DNA of 64,000 nt from Providencia rettgeri (GCF_013702265.1 NZ_CP059348.1:1116001-1180000); one strand, 5' to 3'. Counted from the first letter of the stretch, positions 41,434-52,225 are shown. Numbers and translations are program-made. The notes: a model not told the origin generated them from the letters alone.

Positions 41434-41682
41434 ATGGTAACAATTCGTTTATCTCGTGGCGGCGCTAAAAAACGTCCGTTCTACCAAATCGTTGTAACCG
41501 ATAGCCGCAATGCGCGTGACGGTCGTTTCATTGAGCGTATCGGTTTCTTCAACCCGATCGCTGCAGGTCAAGCAGAAGAACTGCGTTTAGACCTGGACCG
41601 TATTGAGCATTGGGTTGGCTTAGGCGCAACTGTTTCTGACCGTGTTGCACAACTGGTCAAACAAGCTAAAAAAGTAGCTTAA
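41434..41682 (+). CDS. rpsP: Ribosomal protein bS16
   Basis: 30S subunit protein. Start ATG 41434 ([21 protein letters not shown]) with GAGGAT upstream; the frame extends 7 codons further without similarity. 82 residues as in E. coli. First gene of the rpsP-rimM-trmD-rplS operon. Confidence 0.97.
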   Translation: MVTIRLSRGGAKKRPFYQIVVTDSRNARDGRFIERIGFFNPIAAGQAEELRLDLDRIEHWVGLGATVSDRVAQLVKQAKKVA

Positions 41683-41700
41683 TCTGTCACGGTGGTAACA

Positions 41701-42249
41701 ATGAGCAAGCAAACTAAACTACTGCCTCCTGCAAACCCAATTGTATTGGGCAAATTAGGCGCGGCATACGGTATTCGTGGTTGGCTCAAAGTTTTTTCCT
41801 CCACCGAACATGCTGAAAGTATTTTTGATTATCAACCTTGGTTTATCCAACGCTCTGGTCAATGGCAACATATTGAAATAGAAGATTGGAAACATCATAA
41901 CAAAGATATCATCGTCAAGCTCAAAGGGGTCGAAGACCGCGATGCAGCTGCTCTATTGACCAATTTTGAAATTGCGGTTGATTCAACCCAACTTCCTGAT
42001 TTGGACAACGACGAATACTACTGGAAAGACCTTATGGGCTGCCATGTAGTGACGTCTGAGGGTTACGACCTTGGTACTGTTATTGATATGATGGAAACGG
42101 GATCGAATGACGTTCTCGTGATCAAGGCAAATTTAAAAGATGCATTTGGCATCAAGGAGCGGTTGGTTCCGTTTCTTGATGGGCAGGTTATCAAGAAAGT
42201 CGATCTCTCCACCAAAACTATTGAAGTGGAGTGGGATCCTGGTTTTTAA
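41701..42249 (+). CDS. rimM: Ribosome maturation factor RimM
   Basis: 30S assembly factor that binds S19. 182 residues with ATG 41701 ([20 protein letters not shown]). N-terminal beta-barrel has [16 protein letters not shown], and the C-terminal PRC-barrel ends YYWKDLMGC through VEWDPGF. A GTG three codons earlier is in frame but less suitable. Confidence 0.97.
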   Translation: MSKQTKLLPPANPIVLGKLGAAYGIRGWLKVFSSTEHAESIFDYQPWFIQRSGQWQHIEIEDWKHHNKDIIVKLKGVEDRDAAALLTNFEIAVDSTQLPDLDNDEYYWKDLMGCHVVTSEGYDLGTVIDMMETGSNDVLVIKANLKDAFGIKERLVPFLDGQVIKKVDLSTKTIEVEWDPGF

Positions 42250-42286
42250 ATCTCCGGTTTACCGGTTTTTATGAGTGGGATAAATC

Positions 42287-43051
42287 ATGTGGATTGGGGT
42301 AATTAGCCTGTTTCCCGAAATGTTCCGCGCAATAACCGAGTACGGGGTAACTGGTCGGGCAGTGAAAAATAGCCTGCTAACGGTTGAGTGTTGGAATCCG
42401 AGAGATTTTACTCACGATAGACACAAAACCGTTGATGATCGCCCCTATGGTGGTGGTCCAGGCATGCTGATGATGGTGCAACCGTTAAAAGATGCAATCC
42501 ACGCAGCAAAAGCTGAGGCCGGTGATGGTGCAAAAGTGATTTATCTTTCACCTCAAGGTCGCAAACTCGGTCAAGACGGAGTTTGTGAACTGGCAACAAA
42601 TGAGAAGATAATTCTAGTTTGTGGTCGTTATGAAGGTATTGATGAGCGGATCATTCAAACCGAAATTGATGAAGAATGGTCAATCGGTGATTACGTTCTC
42701 AGTGGCGGGGAGCTCCCTGCTATGGTGTTGATAGACTCAGTCTCTCGGTTTATTCCTGGAGTTCTAGGTCACCAAGCTTCAGCTCAAGAAGATTCTTTTG
42801 CGGATGGCTTGTTAGATTGTCCTCACTATACCCGACCAGAGGTGTTAGACGGCATGCAAGTTCCTGACATACTACTTTCAGGAAACCATGCCAAGATCGA
42901 TAGCTGGCGCATGAAGCAGTCACTCGGTCGTACCTGGCTTAGAAGACCTGAGCTTCTAGAAAGCCTAGCTCTGACTGACGAGCAGAGGATGTTGCTAGCT
43001 GAATTCCAACGGGAATATCAGGCTGAGCAACCAGTGAATCCAGACAATTAA
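42287..43051 (+). CDS. trmD: tRNA (guanine-37-N1)-methyltransferase
   Basis: SPOUT-class enzyme making m1G37, which prevents frameshifting. 254 residues. [27 protein letters not shown] and the trefoil-knot loop [15 protein letters not shown] are diagnostic. GTGGGA ribosome site 7 bp before the ATG. Confidence 0.98.
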   Translation: MWIGVISLFPEMFRAITEYGVTGRAVKNSLLTVECWNPRDFTHDRHKTVDDRPYGGGPGMLMMVQPLKDAIHAAKAEAGDGAKVIYLSPQGRKLGQDGVCELATNEKIILVCGRYEGIDERIIQTEIDEEWSIGDYVLSGGELPAMVLIDSVSRFIPGVLGHQASAQEDSFADGLLDCPHYTRPEVLDGMQVPDILLSGNHAKIDSWRMKQSLGRTWLRRPELLESLALTDEQRMLLAEFQREYQAEQPVNPDN

Positions 43052-43077
43052 TTGTCTAAACATATCAGTTTACCTAG

Positions 43078-43446
<369 letters not shown>

Positions 43447-43471
43447 TACGCTTTCGCTACATCCGAAAGTT

Positions 43472-43499
43472 AAAGGGCCCGCATTTGCGGGCCTTTTTT
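43472..43499 (+). terminator. rplS terminator
   Basis: GC-rich stem (AAAGGGCCCGC pairing with GCGGGCCTTTTT, loop ATTT) followed by T's; ends the rpsP operon. Confidence 0.92.
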
Positions 43500-43505
43500 A
43501 TATTC

Positions 43506-43623
43506 GTCATATTTCGCGCTGTGGCGGTGTTGGCTTCATTCAGCCACACAGGTCACATACTTATGTATGCTCCCTGCGCTGTCTTCATTTTGCCGCCTTG
43601 CCACAACCCGAACTATTTAGAAT
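43506..43623. repeat. Palindromic intergenic repeat, copy A
   Basis: 118-nt imperfect palindrome. Outer arms TTCGCGCTGTGGC and GCCACAACCCGAA pair roughly, and a core CATAC/GTATG hairpin lies at about 43556-43569. Closely related to copy B 133 bp downstream, with near-identical beginning (GTCATATTTCGCGCTGTG) and end (CGAACTATTTAGAAT). The style resembles the roughly 110-130 bp palindromic intergenic repeats common in Enterobacterales. No coding capacity. Confidence 0.88.
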
Positions 43624-43638
43624 AAATAGAGTTAATAA

Positions 43639-43755
43639 GTCATATTTCGCGCTGTGACGGTGTTGGCTACGTTTATTCGCACTAGTCACATACTTCGTAT
43701 GCTCCCTGTGCTGTCTTCATTTTGCCGCCTTACCACAATCCGAACTATTTAGAAT
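43639..43755. repeat. Palindromic intergenic repeat, copy B
   Basis: Second copy in direct orientation; 117 nt. The two copies differ most in the left inner arm (43664-43685 versus 43531-43552), while the core and right arm are nearly the same. The tandem arrangement suggests local duplication. Confidence 0.88.
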
Positions 43756-43879
43756 ATACATCCAAAAAATCATTAATTGTAAACTTATCTTTACTATTTT
43801 TGTTTGTGCTTTGCTTTTCAATATGAACTTATTCTCTTTTTATTTTTAAATATCATTTAAATTCAATATCATAAATTGG

Positions 43880-43897
43880 TGTAATTTTTCATATACA
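43880..43897. promoter_or_regulatory. Candidate TyrR box upstream of aroF
   Basis: TGTAATTTTTCATATACA matches TGTAAA-N6-TTTACA with both TGTA and TACA ends intact. It lies 128-145 bp before the aroF start, as expected for a TyrR-repressed operon. Confidence 0.6.
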
Positions 43898-43921
43898 CTT
43901 AATTGAATTATTTTACGGTTT

Positions 43922-43939
43922 TGGATTGAAATCTTTACG
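43922..43939. promoter_or_regulatory. Weaker second candidate TyrR box
   Basis: TGGATTGAAATCTTTACG keeps G-N14-C and TTTAC but is degenerate on the left. E. coli aroF has several TyrR boxes of unequal strength. Confidence 0.35.
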
Positions 43940-44024
43940 ATGCATGATATGTTATCTCTCACGCACCAAACACAAGATCGATAAATAACATCACTAATAA
44001 ATAATAAGCTAAATAGGTAATCAA

Positions 44025-45119
44025 ATGATCATGCAAAAAGATGTACTCAATAACGTGAATATTCAAGACGAGCAGGTTCTTATCACCCCTGAAAGTCTGA
44101 AACAAAAATACCCATTGAGTCACAGCAACCTGCATGCCATTGCGACATCGCGTAAAGTGATTGCTGATATTATTCATCAGCGTGATCCGCGCTTACTCGT
44201 GGTATGTGGTCCTTGTTCAATCCATGATGTAGATGCTGCCATCGAATACGGTGAGCGTTTACAGAAACTTGCCGCTGAGTTAAGTGATAGCTTATATATT
44301 GTGATGCGTGTGTACTTTGAAAAACCACGTACAACCGTGGGTTGGAAAGGCTTAATTAGCGATCCATTTATGGATGGCAGCTTTGAAATGGAAAAAGGGC
44401 TACACATTGCCCGCGATTTATTGACCAACTTAGTGAATATGGGATTACCACTGGCGACAGAAGCGTTAGATCCTAATAACCCACAATACTTAGGTGACTT
44501 ATTCAGTTGGTCAGCCATCGGAGCGAGAACCACGGAATCCCAAACTCACCGTGAAATGGCATCCGGCTTATCAATGCCAGTCGGTTTTAAAAACGGCACA
44601 GATGGCAGTTTATCTACCGCCATCAATGCGTTAAAAGCTGCTGCAATGCCACATCGCTTTATGGGAATCAACCAATCCGGTCAGGTTTGCTTGCTGCACA
44701 CCAGCGGCAATAAAAATGGTCATGTGATCTTACGTGGTGGCAAAACACCAAACTATGATGAGCAAAGTATTGCCGCTTGTGAAGCAGAAATGAAAAAAGC
44801 GGGGCTTGAACCATCATTAATGGTGGATTGCAGCCACGGCAACTCAAATAAAGATTTTCGTCGTCAGCCTCTGGTGGTTGATTCAATTATCGAGCAAATT
44901 GTTAATGGTAATGAATCAATTACAGGTATTATGCTTGAAAGCCATATTAATGAAGGCAACCAGTCATCAGAACAGCCACGTGAAAATATGAAATACGGGG
45001 TTTCGGTGACAGATGCATGCATTAACTGGGAAGAAACTGAGTCTGTGTTGCGTAAATTACACCAAGCATTATCACCAGTGCTTGAGCAGCGTGGGCAGAA
45101 ATTAAGTAAAGTGAGCTGA
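44025..45119 (+). CDS. aroF: DAHP synthase, Tyr-sensitive type
   Basis: Condenses PEP with erythrose 4-phosphate, the entry to aromatic synthesis. 364 residues. [43 protein letters not shown] and [12 protein letters not shown] are conserved. Cotranscription with tyrA and similarity to AroF mark it as the tyrosine-inhibited isozyme. The N-terminus is [13 protein letters not shown] 44025 has better spacing to AGG, while ATG 44031 matches the E. coli start. Confidence 0.96.
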   Translation: MIMQKDVLNNVNIQDEQVLITPESLKQKYPLSHSNLHAIATSRKVIADIIHQRDPRLLVVCGPCSIHDVDAAIEYGERLQKLAAELSDSLYIVMRVYFEKPRTTVGWKGLISDPFMDGSFEMEKGLHIARDLLTNLVNMGLPLATEALDPNNPQYLGDLFSWSAIGARTTESQTHREMASGLSMPVGFKNGTDGSLSTAINALKAAAMPHRFMGINQSGQVCLLHTSGNKNGHVILRGGKTPNYDEQSIAACEAEMKKAGLEPSLMVDCSHGNSNKDFRRQPLVVDSIIEQIVNGNESITGIMLESHINEGNQSSEQPRENMKYGVSVTDACINWEETESVLRKLHQALSPVLEQRGQKLSKVS

Positions 45120-45132
45120 GCAAGGGATTGGT

Positions 45133-46254
45133 ATGTCTGCTGAATTATCCCATTTACGGGAACAGATTGATGAAGTTGATAAGTCATTGTTAGATTTGTT
45201 AGCCAAACGGCTGCAGCTAGTGGCTGAAGTCGGTGAAGTCAAAAGCCAGCACGGATTACCTATTTATGTGCCTGAGCGTGAATCCAGCATGTTGGCGGCT
45301 CGTCGGGCGGAAGCAGAGCGAATGGGGATCCCGCCTGATCTGATTGAAGATATTCTTCGTCGAATCATGCGTGAGTCTTATGCGCGCGAAAATGACAAAG
45401 GATTTAAAACACTGAACCCTACCGCGGGCCCAATTGTGATCGTCGGTGGAAATGGAAAAATGGGGCGGTTATTTCACCGTCTACTTTCCCTGTCTGGTTA
45501 TCAGGTTAAATTGCTGGGTGAGCAGGATTGGGATAATGCGGCTTCGATAGTCTCTGGTGCAAGCGTGGTGATGGTTAGTGTACCTATCCACCTCACTGTT
45601 GATGTCATTAAACGTTTGCCTACTTTAGATCCAGAAACAATTTTAGTGGATATTGCTTCTGTGAAGCAAAAGCCACTTGAGGCTATGCTGTCAGTGCATC
45701 AAGGCCCTGTATTAGGATTACATCCGATGTTTGGTCCTGATATTGGCAGTGTTGCCAAGCAAGTTTTTGCATTCTGTGATGGGCGAAAAGCAGAATCTTA
45801 CCAGTGGTTGCTGGAGCAGCTACAGGTTTGGGGCGCGCGCTTGAAAGCGATTAAGCCTGAAGAACACGATCGTAATATGAGTTTTATTCAGGCGTTACGC
45901 CACTTTACGACGTTTACTTATGGGCAAAATTTAGCAAAAGAGCAGGTTGATCTACAGCAGCTGTTGGATCTCTCTTCCCCAATTTATCGTCTTGAATTGG
46001 CAATGGTAGGGCGTTTGTTTGCACAAGATCCACAATTGTATGCCGATATCATCATGTCTTCGGACGAAAATGTTGAATTGATCCGCCGTTATTACCAGCT
46101 TTTGGGGCAATCCATTGAAATGCTGGAGCGCAAAGATAAAGCCGAATTTATTCGACAATTCGAGCAAGTCAGTCAGTGGTTTGGTGAAGATGCTCATCAT
46201 TTCATGAAAGAAAGCCAGTCTCTATTACAACGGGCGAACGATAACCGTAAATAG
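45133..46254 (+). CDS. tyrA: Bifunctional chorismate mutase / prephenate dehydrogenase
   Basis: Tyrosine branch: chorismate to prephenate to 4-hydroxyphenylpyruvate. 373 residues, the E. coli length. AroQ-type chorismate mutase at residues 1-90 ([19 protein letters not shown]), NAD-binding loop [17 protein letters not shown] at about 100, and [13 protein letters not shown]. 13 bp after aroF, so same operon. An inverted repeat TAGCCATTAC/GTAATGGCTA at 46261-46301 follows and may be its terminator. Confidence 0.97.
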   Translation: MSAELSHLREQIDEVDKSLLDLLAKRLQLVAEVGEVKSQHGLPIYVPERESSMLAARRAEAERMGIPPDLIEDILRRIMRESYARENDKGFKTLNPTAGPIVIVGGNGKMGRLFHRLLSLSGYQVKLLGEQDWDNAASIVSGASVVMVSVPIHLTVDVIKRLPTLDPETILVDIASVKQKPLEAMLSVHQGPVLGLHPMFGPDIGSVAKQVFAFCDGRKAESYQWLLEQLQVWGARLKAIKPEEHDRNMSFIQALRHFTTFTYGQNLAKEQVDLQQLLDLSSPIYRLELAMVGRLFAQDPQLYADIIMSSDENVELIRRYYQLLGQSIEMLERKDKAEFIRQFEQVSQWFGEDAHHFMKESQSLLQRANDNRK

Positions 46255-46489
46255 TCTCTTTAGCCATTACTCGATAAATCGATGAAAAAGGGTAATGGCT
46301 ATCTTTATGCTAAAAGTGCTAAACGCATTTCTATTATTAATATTTATAATAAATAAGTAATTGTACTTATTTCCGTGGTTTATCCTAAATTTACAATTGA
46401 GCTTCTTCCTTGGGTGGGCTTATCCACTAATTAATCAGAAATTAATCAATTTATAATATCGATATTTATAAATTAAACGATTTATCTAA

Positions 46490-46516
46490 TAAAGATCCCT
46501 TATCTTTGACCGATAA
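46490..46516 (+). promoter_or_regulatory. Sigma-28 (FliA) promoter of the chemoreceptor gene
   Basis: TAAAGATC (46490-46497), exactly 11 nt, then ACCGATAA (46509-46516). Consensus is TAAAGTTT-N11-GCCGATAA. It ends 36 bp before the ATG. Confidence 0.85.
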
Positions 46517-46552
46517 CACTAATCATTAAATGATGATAAGTGTGGTAAACCT

Positions 46553-48109
46553 ATGTCTTTTAAGCACCTCAAAATTAGTTTGAAATTAACTATCGCGTTT
46601 GGCGTTTTCATCACGCTAATTGTTTTAAGTTCCCTGTTTTCATTAGTGAATATGAATCGTGCAAATGAAAGCATTCAGAACGTCATTTTTAAAAGTTATC
46701 CAATAACCGCTAATGCAAACTCGGTGATGGATAACTTTTATTCTTATATTGGTATCCAAGAATTGATTTTATTGGATGACCGAGGGAGTGAAAAACGCAA
46801 GGAAGAGCTGGTTAAAATTAGCCAAAACATTTCTGATCTGCTGGATGAGTTAGACCGAAGCATAACCGATAGCCGTTCTCGTGAAGTGCTTGATAATATC
46901 CAAGAGGTGAGAGCTAAATTTATTAGTGCTCAGCAACAGATGACGGAGTTTATGAATCAGGGAAATCGCCAAGCTGCGATTGAAATGATGATGACAAAAA
47001 CATCAGCCATTCAGCGGGAATATCGTGAGCAAGTCCAAAACTTGATTGCTATTCAAAACATGTTGATGCAAGAAACGGGTTATCAGGTGGAAGATGACTA
47101 TAAAGCAAATCGTGTTTTATTAGCATTTTTATCAATCATTAGCATTGTTGTGGGCTGCGTTATGGGGTGGTACATCACGCGTATTATCACTAAACCTTTA
47201 GATCAAGCGGTTGATTTTGCTAAATCGATTGCCAGTGGTGATTTGACCCAAAATATTCAAGTACAATCTAAAGATGAAACTGGGATCTTACTTGAATCAC
47301 TCAGTGAAATGAAAGGGCATCTACTTGAGATTGTCCAAGAGGTTCAAAATGGGTCTGAGAGTATTTCTGCGGCAGCAGGACAAATTGTCGCGGGTAATCA
47401 GAACTTAGCGGCTAGAACGGAAGAGCAAGCGGCTTCTGTTGAGCAAACGGCAAGTTCGATGGAGCAAATTACGTCCACGGTACAGAACACCACTGAACAT
47501 ACCCATGAAGCGACAATGTTGGCTGACAATACCGCTGTAACGGTCAAAAACAATGGTCAGATGATGGTTCAGCTAACCGATAAAATGCGCGCAATTAATG
47601 GTTCGTCTCAAAAAATGACGGATATCATTAACCTAATCGACTCTATTGCCTTCCAAACGAATATCTTAGCCTTGAACGCGTCCGTTGAAGCGGCAAGAGC
47701 TGGAGAACATGGCCGTGGGTTTGCGGTAGTGGCGGGTGAAGTGAGATTACTAGCACAAAAAAGCGCTGCATCGGCCAGTGATATTCGTTCGTTAATCGAA
47801 AACTCCTCTTCACAAACCCAAGAAGGGATGGAGTTGGTTGAACAAGCTAGCCAGCAGATCCACGGTATGGTCGCCAGTGTTGAAGAGATGAATGCGTTAT
47901 TGCGTGAAATTGGTCAAGCTAGCAGGGAGCAGAGTGATGGTATTTCACAAATTAACAGCGCCGTGGGGCAATTGGATTTAACAACACAACAAAATGCGGG
48001 GCTGGTAGAAGAGTCGGTCGTGGCGGCGGATTCATTAAACGACCAAGCTTACCATCTTCAAAACTTAGTTAATTACTTTAAACTCAGTGCGACAATACAA
48101 AAATCGTGA
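46553..48109 (+). CDS. Methyl-accepting chemotaxis protein
   Basis: Transmembrane chemoreceptor. 518 residues: helix TM1 (about 12-33), a four-helix-bundle ligand domain (about 34-187), TM2 (about 188-208), HAMP ([16 protein letters not shown] onward, about 208-262), and a cytoplasmic coiled coil with the conserved hairpin tip [20 protein letters not shown]. Methylation helices with [16 protein letters not shown] flank it. No NWETF/NWESF tail is present, so it would rely on other receptors for CheR tethering. Ligand unknown. The sigma-28 promoter ties it to flagellar expression. It interrupts the aromatic cluster between tyrA and pheA. Confidence 0.95.
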   Translation: MSFKHLKISLKLTIAFGVFITLIVLSSLFSLVNMNRANESIQNVIFKSYPITANANSVMDNFYSYIGIQELILLDDRGSEKRKEELVKISQNISDLLDELDRSITDSRSREVLDNIQEVRAKFISAQQQMTEFMNQGNRQAAIEMMMTKTSAIQREYREQVQNLIAIQNMLMQETGYQVEDDYKANRVLLAFLSIISIVVGCVMGWYITRIITKPLDQAVDFAKSIASGDLTQNIQVQSKDETGILLESLSEMKGHLLEIVQEVQNGSESISAAAGQIVAGNQNLAARTEEQAASVEQTASSMEQITSTVQNTTEHTHEATMLADNTAVTVKNNGQMMVQLTDKMRAINGSSQKMTDIINLIDSIAFQTNILALNASVEAARAGEHGRGFAVVAGEVRLLAQKSAASASDIRSLIENSSSQTQEGMELVEQASQQIHGMVASVEEMNALLREIGQASREQSDGISQINSAVGQLDLTTQQNAGLVEESVVAADSLNDQAYHLQNLVNYFKLSATIQKS

Positions 48110-48133
48110 TTGACAGAAATCATAATTAAGAAA

Positions 48134-48167
48134 AATAACACAGGCTAATAACCTGTGTTATTTTTTT
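48134..48167. terminator. Terminator between the chemoreceptor gene and pheA
   Basis: AATAACACAGG/CCTGTGTTATT stem, 7-nt loop, T7 to the right and an A-run to the left; likely bidirectional. Confidence 0.87.
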
Positions 48168-48182
48168 GAGCCAAAATTAAAA

Positions 48183-49355
48183 CTAAGGCGCCATTTTTTC
48201 TGGTTCTACAGGAACGATATTTTCAGATGGGTAGCAGCCAAGAATTTTAATTGAGCGGGTGATTTCTGATAATTCTTTCAGTGCTTGTTGCATATTATCT
48301 GAACGCAAGTTAGCGTGAACATCTACATAAAACATCTCTTCCCAAGGCTTACCATTAATTGGGCGAGACTCTAATTTACTCATCACTATCTTATTATTTT
48401 TTAAGATAATCAAAGCATCCACTAATGCACCAGCTTGTTGACCTGTTGTGATCAGTAATGTGGTTTTCGCCGGAACTTGTTCAGTCACTTCAATTGCTCG
48501 TGGAGCCACAACAATAAAGCGAGTCATATTAATTTGCTGATTCGCTAAGTTATGCTCCAAAACAGTTAAGCCATACAATGCACCGCCAGCCTCACTGCCT
48601 AATGCAGCTACATTAGGGGAATTATGTTCTGCCACTTTTTGCATTGCTGTAGATGTGCTGTCGCAATATTCAATTTTCCAATGAGGGAATTGAGATAAAT
48701 ATTGGCTACATTGTTGGAATGGCTGAGGGTGGCTATAAACCGTATCAATCTTGCTTAATTCACTGCCTGGCGTGGTCAACAAGCAATGGTTAATCGGTAA
48801 ACGAATTTCACCGACAATGGATAATGATGTATTTTGCAGTAAATCGTAAACATCATTAATTGCCCCAGAGCTGGTATTCTCAATAGGTAAAATACCGTAA
48901 TCTGCTTGACCACTTTCAACGAGTGAAAAGATATCTTGGAATTTATGGCAGCTGCATTCAACCAGTTGATCAAAATGACGAGCTGAATATTGACGTGCGG
49001 CAACATGGGAATAAGAACCTTTCGGCCCTAAAAATGCAAATCTTGCGGTATCGCTTGGTGTCAGGTTTAAATGTTTTTGCAGGATAGCTTGTTGAGTCAG
49101 AACAGAATCCTCAATGATCATCTGAAACAAGCGTGTAATATAAAAACCATCAAGACCCAGAGGCGTGCCTTTATTAATTAATACATCGAGTAATTGGCGT
49201 TCACGCTCTTTATCACGGATTGGGCGGTTATCATCGATTTTGGTTTCCGCAACTTCAATTGCATAGCCTCGACGTTTTGCAAGAAGCCCAAGGAGTTCAC
49301 TGTCTAACTGGCTAATTTTCTCACGGACTTTCAGTAAATTAGTGCTATTTTCCAT
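48183..49355 (-). CDS. pheA: Bifunctional chorismate mutase / prephenate dehydratase
   Basis: Phenylalanine branch enzyme. 390 residues: AroQ chorismate mutase (1-90, [19 protein letters not shown]), prephenate dehydratase (about 105-285, [15 protein letters not shown] and [18 protein letters not shown]) and C-terminal ACT domain (about 300-380, with the Phe-binding [15 protein letters not shown]). Controlled by the Phe leader/attenuator just upstream. Confidence 0.97.
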   Translation of the reverse strand: MENSTNLLKVREKISQLDSELLGLLAKRRGYAIEVAETKIDDNRPIRDKERERQLLDVLINKGTPLGLDGFYITRLFQMIIEDSVLTQQAILQKHLNLTPSDTARFAFLGPKGSYSHVAARQYSARHFDQLVECSCHKFQDIFSLVESGQADYGILPIENTSSGAINDVYDLLQNTSLSIVGEIRLPINHCLLTTPGSELSKIDTVYSHPQPFQQCSQYLSQFPHWKIEYCDSTSTAMQKVAEHNSPNVAALGSEAGGALYGLTVLEHNLANQQINMTRFIVVAPRAIEVTEQVPAKTTLLITTGQQAGALVDALIILKNNKIVMSKLESRPINGKPWEEMFYVDVHANLRSDNMQQALKELSEITRSIKILGCYPSENIVPVEPEKMAP

Positions 49356-49383
49356 TCTGCGACCCTATCAAACATCAGTGAAT

Positions 49384-49410
49384 AAAAAAGCCCCCTAGGT
49401 AGGGGGCTTT
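49384..49410 (-). terminator. pheA attenuator
   Basis: Minus strand: stem AAAGCCCCCTA/TAGGGGGCTTT ending in a T-run. A second GGGGCTTTT segment at 49444-49452, right after the leader stop, can pair with the left arm (AAAGCCCC) as antiterminator, the standard two-state Phe attenuator. Confidence 0.9.
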
Positions 49411-49451
49411 AAAATATTGTCTTCTTTTTTTTCTCGAACGACAAAAGCCCC

Positions 49452-49499
49452 TTAATGTGAGTGGCTAAAGAAGAAAAAGAAAACAGTATTTAGTTTCAT
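49452..49499 (-). CDS. pheL: phe operon leader peptide
   Basis: 15-residue peptide MKLNTVFFFFFSHSH with five consecutive Phe codons (TTC/TTT), preceded by AAGGA. Ribosome stalling at these codons when charged tRNA-Phe is scarce would favour the antiterminator and express pheA. Sequence differs from E. coli (which spreads Phe over three clusters) but the logic is the same. Confidence 0.93.
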   Translation of the reverse strand: MKLNTVFFFFFSHSH

Positions 49500-49575
49500 G
49501 GGAAATCCTTTCGAGTGAAGTTATTCAAATAGACATGATAGTGAACGAGAAGTCAACAAAAAACAGCGCACAACG

Positions 49576-49604
49576 TAAAAACGCGCCCATGATGAGCGCG
49601 TTTG
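49576..49604 (-). terminator. raiA terminator
   Basis: Minus strand stem AACGCGC/GCGCGTT followed by TTTTACG, 65 bp after the raiA stop. The transcript's 3' untranslated part corresponds in place to the region that yields the RaiZ sRNA in E. coli; I cannot confirm RaiZ by sequence. Confidence 0.75.
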
Positions 49605-49668
49605 GAAGGTTTCAAGATAAGTGGATTGATAATATAAAAATATAACGTAACTACTTAAACGTAACTGA

Positions 49669-49998
49669 TTACAACGTTTCTAGATTCGCTTCTTTTACAC
49701 TACTAGTTGCCCTTCTTGATTCTCCTTTATGTTGCACTTTGTTTAACTGTCTTTCGAGTTTGTTGATAAGGTCATTTATTGCAACGTACATATCTTCATG
49801 CTTAGCACTTGCTACCAACTGTCCGGTAGCGGTTTTTATGTTGGCATCAACCATAAAACCTTGAGGCTCTTTCGATAGCACCACGTGGGGGCTAATCAGG
49901 GAAACTTGCCATTTATCGAGTTTTGCTAGACGGCTTTCAATGTGTTCACGAATTGCGGGTGTGATGTCCATTTGTTTGCTAGTAATGTTAACTATCAT
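49669..49998 (-). CDS. raiA: Ribosome-associated inhibitor A
   Basis: Stress protein that binds the 30S decoding site in idle 70S ribosomes (HPF family, short form). I choose ATG 49996-49998 ([20 protein letters not shown]), 109 residues, preceded by GAGAGGTAAC; a longer frame adds five residues. [19 protein letters not shown] is conserved. A CRP-like site lies about 62-83 bp upstream. Confidence 0.96.
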   Translation of the reverse strand: MIVNITSKQMDITPAIREHIESRLAKLDKWQVSLISPHVVLSKEPQGFMVDANIKTATGQLVASAKHEDMYVAINDLINKLERQLNKVQHKGESRRATSSVKEANLETL

Positions 49999-50059
49999 AT
50001 AGTTACCTCTCATTGTTTCCGTCTTTGATGAATTCAGAATACCGATATCTAGGAATAAA

Positions 50060-50081
50060 AAAATGATCTAGATCACACTTA
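50060..50081. promoter_or_regulatory. CRP-like site upstream of raiA
   Basis: AATGATCTAGATCACAC, with the right half TCACA intact, the palindromic core TGATCTAGATCA (50064-50075) and a degenerate left half (AATGA). Spacing of about 62-83 bp from the start fits a class I or II activator position. The remainder of 50000-50381 holds no gene. Confidence 0.55.
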
Positions 50082-50322
50082 AATTATGGGGGAGAGGGTA
50101 CCCACTTGAAGTGTGATTTTGGCTAAAAAAGGCAGGTAAAAGGATTGCCAAAATAACTATATTGAGGGAGACTGAAAGAGTTGGCTATCGACACGGTAAA
50201 TAGCCGGTGCTTTTTTTGGGTAAAATTTTAGGGTATGAATTTTAAAAGAAAAAGTTCAAAACTATCTCTCACTCGTATTCATCTTTAAACTTGCAGTATT
50301 TCAAATCACGACTAAAACTATC

Positions 50323-50351
50323 AAAAAAAACAGCAGCCGAAGCTGCCGTTC
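50323..50351 (-). terminator. bamD terminator
   Basis: Minus strand: AACGGCAGC/GCTGCTGTT stem (one G-U) with a TTCG tetraloop and T8 run. Confidence 0.9.
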
Positions 50352-50381
50352 TTATTTCAATCGATAGCGTTAAAAAGCAAT

Positions 50382-51110
50382 TTATTGGTTTGCTGCAATA
50401 ATGCTGCCGACTTTATTTGCTTCTTTGTCTAAGCCCATCTCTTTATATGCAATTTCCATATATCCGAGCGCCTGACGTGTTGCTTCTGTATCTGGATAGT
50501 CACGTAACATTTGTTGGACACGATTAACAACCGCGACATAGGCCCCACGTTTGTTGTAATATTCAACGACAGAGAGATCAAATTTTGCCAAACGATCTTT
50601 TAAGTAAACTAAACGCTTACTTGCATCGTTGGAATATGGGCTGTTCGGATAGTAACGAACTAGCTGGCTCAAGTCTTTGAACGCAACCAATGCGTGTTGT
50701 GGGTCTCTGTCAGAGCGATCGATACCAAAGAAACCTTGTAACATGCTGTCATCTAACGCCATTGCCGTTAAGCCACGCATGTAAAGTACGTAGTCAATAT
50801 TTGGATGAGTTGGGTTTAAACGCATGAAACGGTCAATCGAAGCTATCGCCATTGGTAGCTCTGCTGATTTATAATAGGCGTAAATCAGGTCTAACTGTAC
50901 TTGCTGAGCATACGGACCAAACGGGTAGCGGTTATCCAACGCTTCAAACTGTTTAATTGCCGCGCTATAGTTACCGTCCTGTAATTTTTGCTGACCTGTA
51001 CTATAAATCTCAGCTGGGGAACTATCGGGGCTGACTTCGTTATTGCTGGAGCATCCGGCGAGAGCCAGGCTCAACGTGGCAGCTGCCACCAGATATTTCA
51101 TACGTATCAT
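50382..51110 (-). CDS. bamD: Outer-membrane protein assembly lipoprotein BamD
   Basis: Essential lipoprotein of the BAM complex that inserts outer-membrane beta-barrels. ATG 51108-51110 gives [20 protein letters not shown], with lipobox LALAGC; 242 residues. Five TPR repeats are expected (YFKSAE-, [21 protein letters not shown] and [13 protein letters not shown] regions visible). Divergent from rluD, as in E. coli. Confidence 0.96.
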   Translation of the reverse strand: MIRMKYLVAAATLSLALAGCSSNNEVSPDSSPAEIYSTGQQKLQDGNYSAAIKQFEALDNRYPFGPYAQQVQLDLIYAYYKSAELPMAIASIDRFMRLNPTHPNIDYVLYMRGLTAMALDDSMLQGFFGIDRSDRDPQHALVAFKDLSQLVRYYPNSPYSNDASKRLVYLKDRLAKFDLSVVEYYNKRGAYVAVVNRVQQMLRDYPDTEATRQALGYMEIAYKEMGLDKEANKVGSIIAANQ

Positions 51111-51247
51111 CACGTGTTGGTTATCCTCTGACTGTATCGAGGGAGTCTATCCGTAAGGCTCCCGGCAAAATTCGAGTTACAATAGCATACATTTTAAATG
51201 AAACGGCAGCGCCGTCAAAACACAAACACCAAAAAGTAGATTAATTT

Positions 51248-52225
51248 ATGGCTCAACAAGTACAACTAAGTGCAACTATCGCTGAATCACAGCTTGGTCA
51301 ACGTTTAGATCAAGCTTTGGCTGAATTGTTCCCCGATTATTCACGTTCTCGAATAAAAGAATGGATTTTAGACGATAGAGTGCAGGTTAACGGCAAAGTT
51401 ATCAATAAGGCAAAAGAAAAAGTTTTAGGTGGTGAACAAATTTCCATCGATGCCTTAATTGAAGAAGATTCCCGTTGGGAACCTCAAGATATTCCACTTG
51501 ACGTTGTTTATGAAGATGAAGATATCCTAATTATTAATAAACCGCGTGATTTAGTTGTTCATCCAGGGGCTGGCAACCCGGACGGAACCATTTTAAACGC
51601 ATTATTATATCGCTATCCTGAAATCGCGGATGTACCAAGAGCGGGTATTGTTCACCGTTTAGACAAAGACACAACTGGACTGATGGTTGTCGCTAAAACG
51701 GTTCCAGCACAAACTCACTTAGTGGAAGCGTTGCAACGTCGTGAAATTACGCGTGAATATGAAGCGGTCGCCGTTGGTCGTATGACTGCGGGTGGTATGG
51801 TGGAAGAGCCAATTTCTCGCCATCCAACCAAAAGAACGCACATGGCAGTGCATCCAATGGGCAAACCTGCGGTGACTCACTATCGTGTAATGGAACATTT
51901 CCGTGCACATACGCGCTTACGTTTACGCTTAGAAACTGGCAGAACACACCAAATCCGTGTTCATATGGCGCATATCAACCATCCATTAATTGGCGACCCA
52001 TTATACGGTGGTCGACCACGTCCACTGAAAGGAGCAACAGAAGAGTTCCTCGAAGTGATGCGTAGTTTTGATAGACAAGCGCTGCACGCAACAATGCTGC
52101 GTCTTTATCACCCAATTACCGGCATTCAAATGGAATGGCATGCGCCATTACCTGATGATATGGTGAAATTGATTGAAGCACTGAAAGCTGACACTGAACT
52201 TCATAAAGACGATATGGACTGGTAA
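51248..52225 (+). CDS. rluD: 23S rRNA pseudouridine(1911/1915/1917) synthase
   Basis: Modifies helix 69 of 23S rRNA. 325 residues: N-terminal S4 RNA-binding domain (about 15-80, LGQRLDQALAELFPDYSRSR), catalytic domain with GIVHRLDKDTTGLMVVAKT (catalytic Asp about 139) and ETGRTHQIRVHMAHI. Ends with an ATGG overlap into pgeF. Confidence 0.97.
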   Translation: MAQQVQLSATIAESQLGQRLDQALAELFPDYSRSRIKEWILDDRVQVNGKVINKAKEKVLGGEQISIDALIEEDSRWEPQDIPLDVVYEDEDILIINKPRDLVVHPGAGNPDGTILNALLYRYPEIADVPRAGIVHRLDKDTTGLMVVAKTVPAQTHLVEALQRREITREYEAVAVGRMTAGGMVEEPISRHPTKRTHMAVHPMGKPAVTHYRVMEHFRAHTRLRLRLETGRTHQIRVHMAHINHPLIGDPLYGGRPRPLKGATEEFLEVMRSFDRQALHATMLRLYHPITGIQMEWHAPLPDDMVKLIEALKADTELHKDDMDW

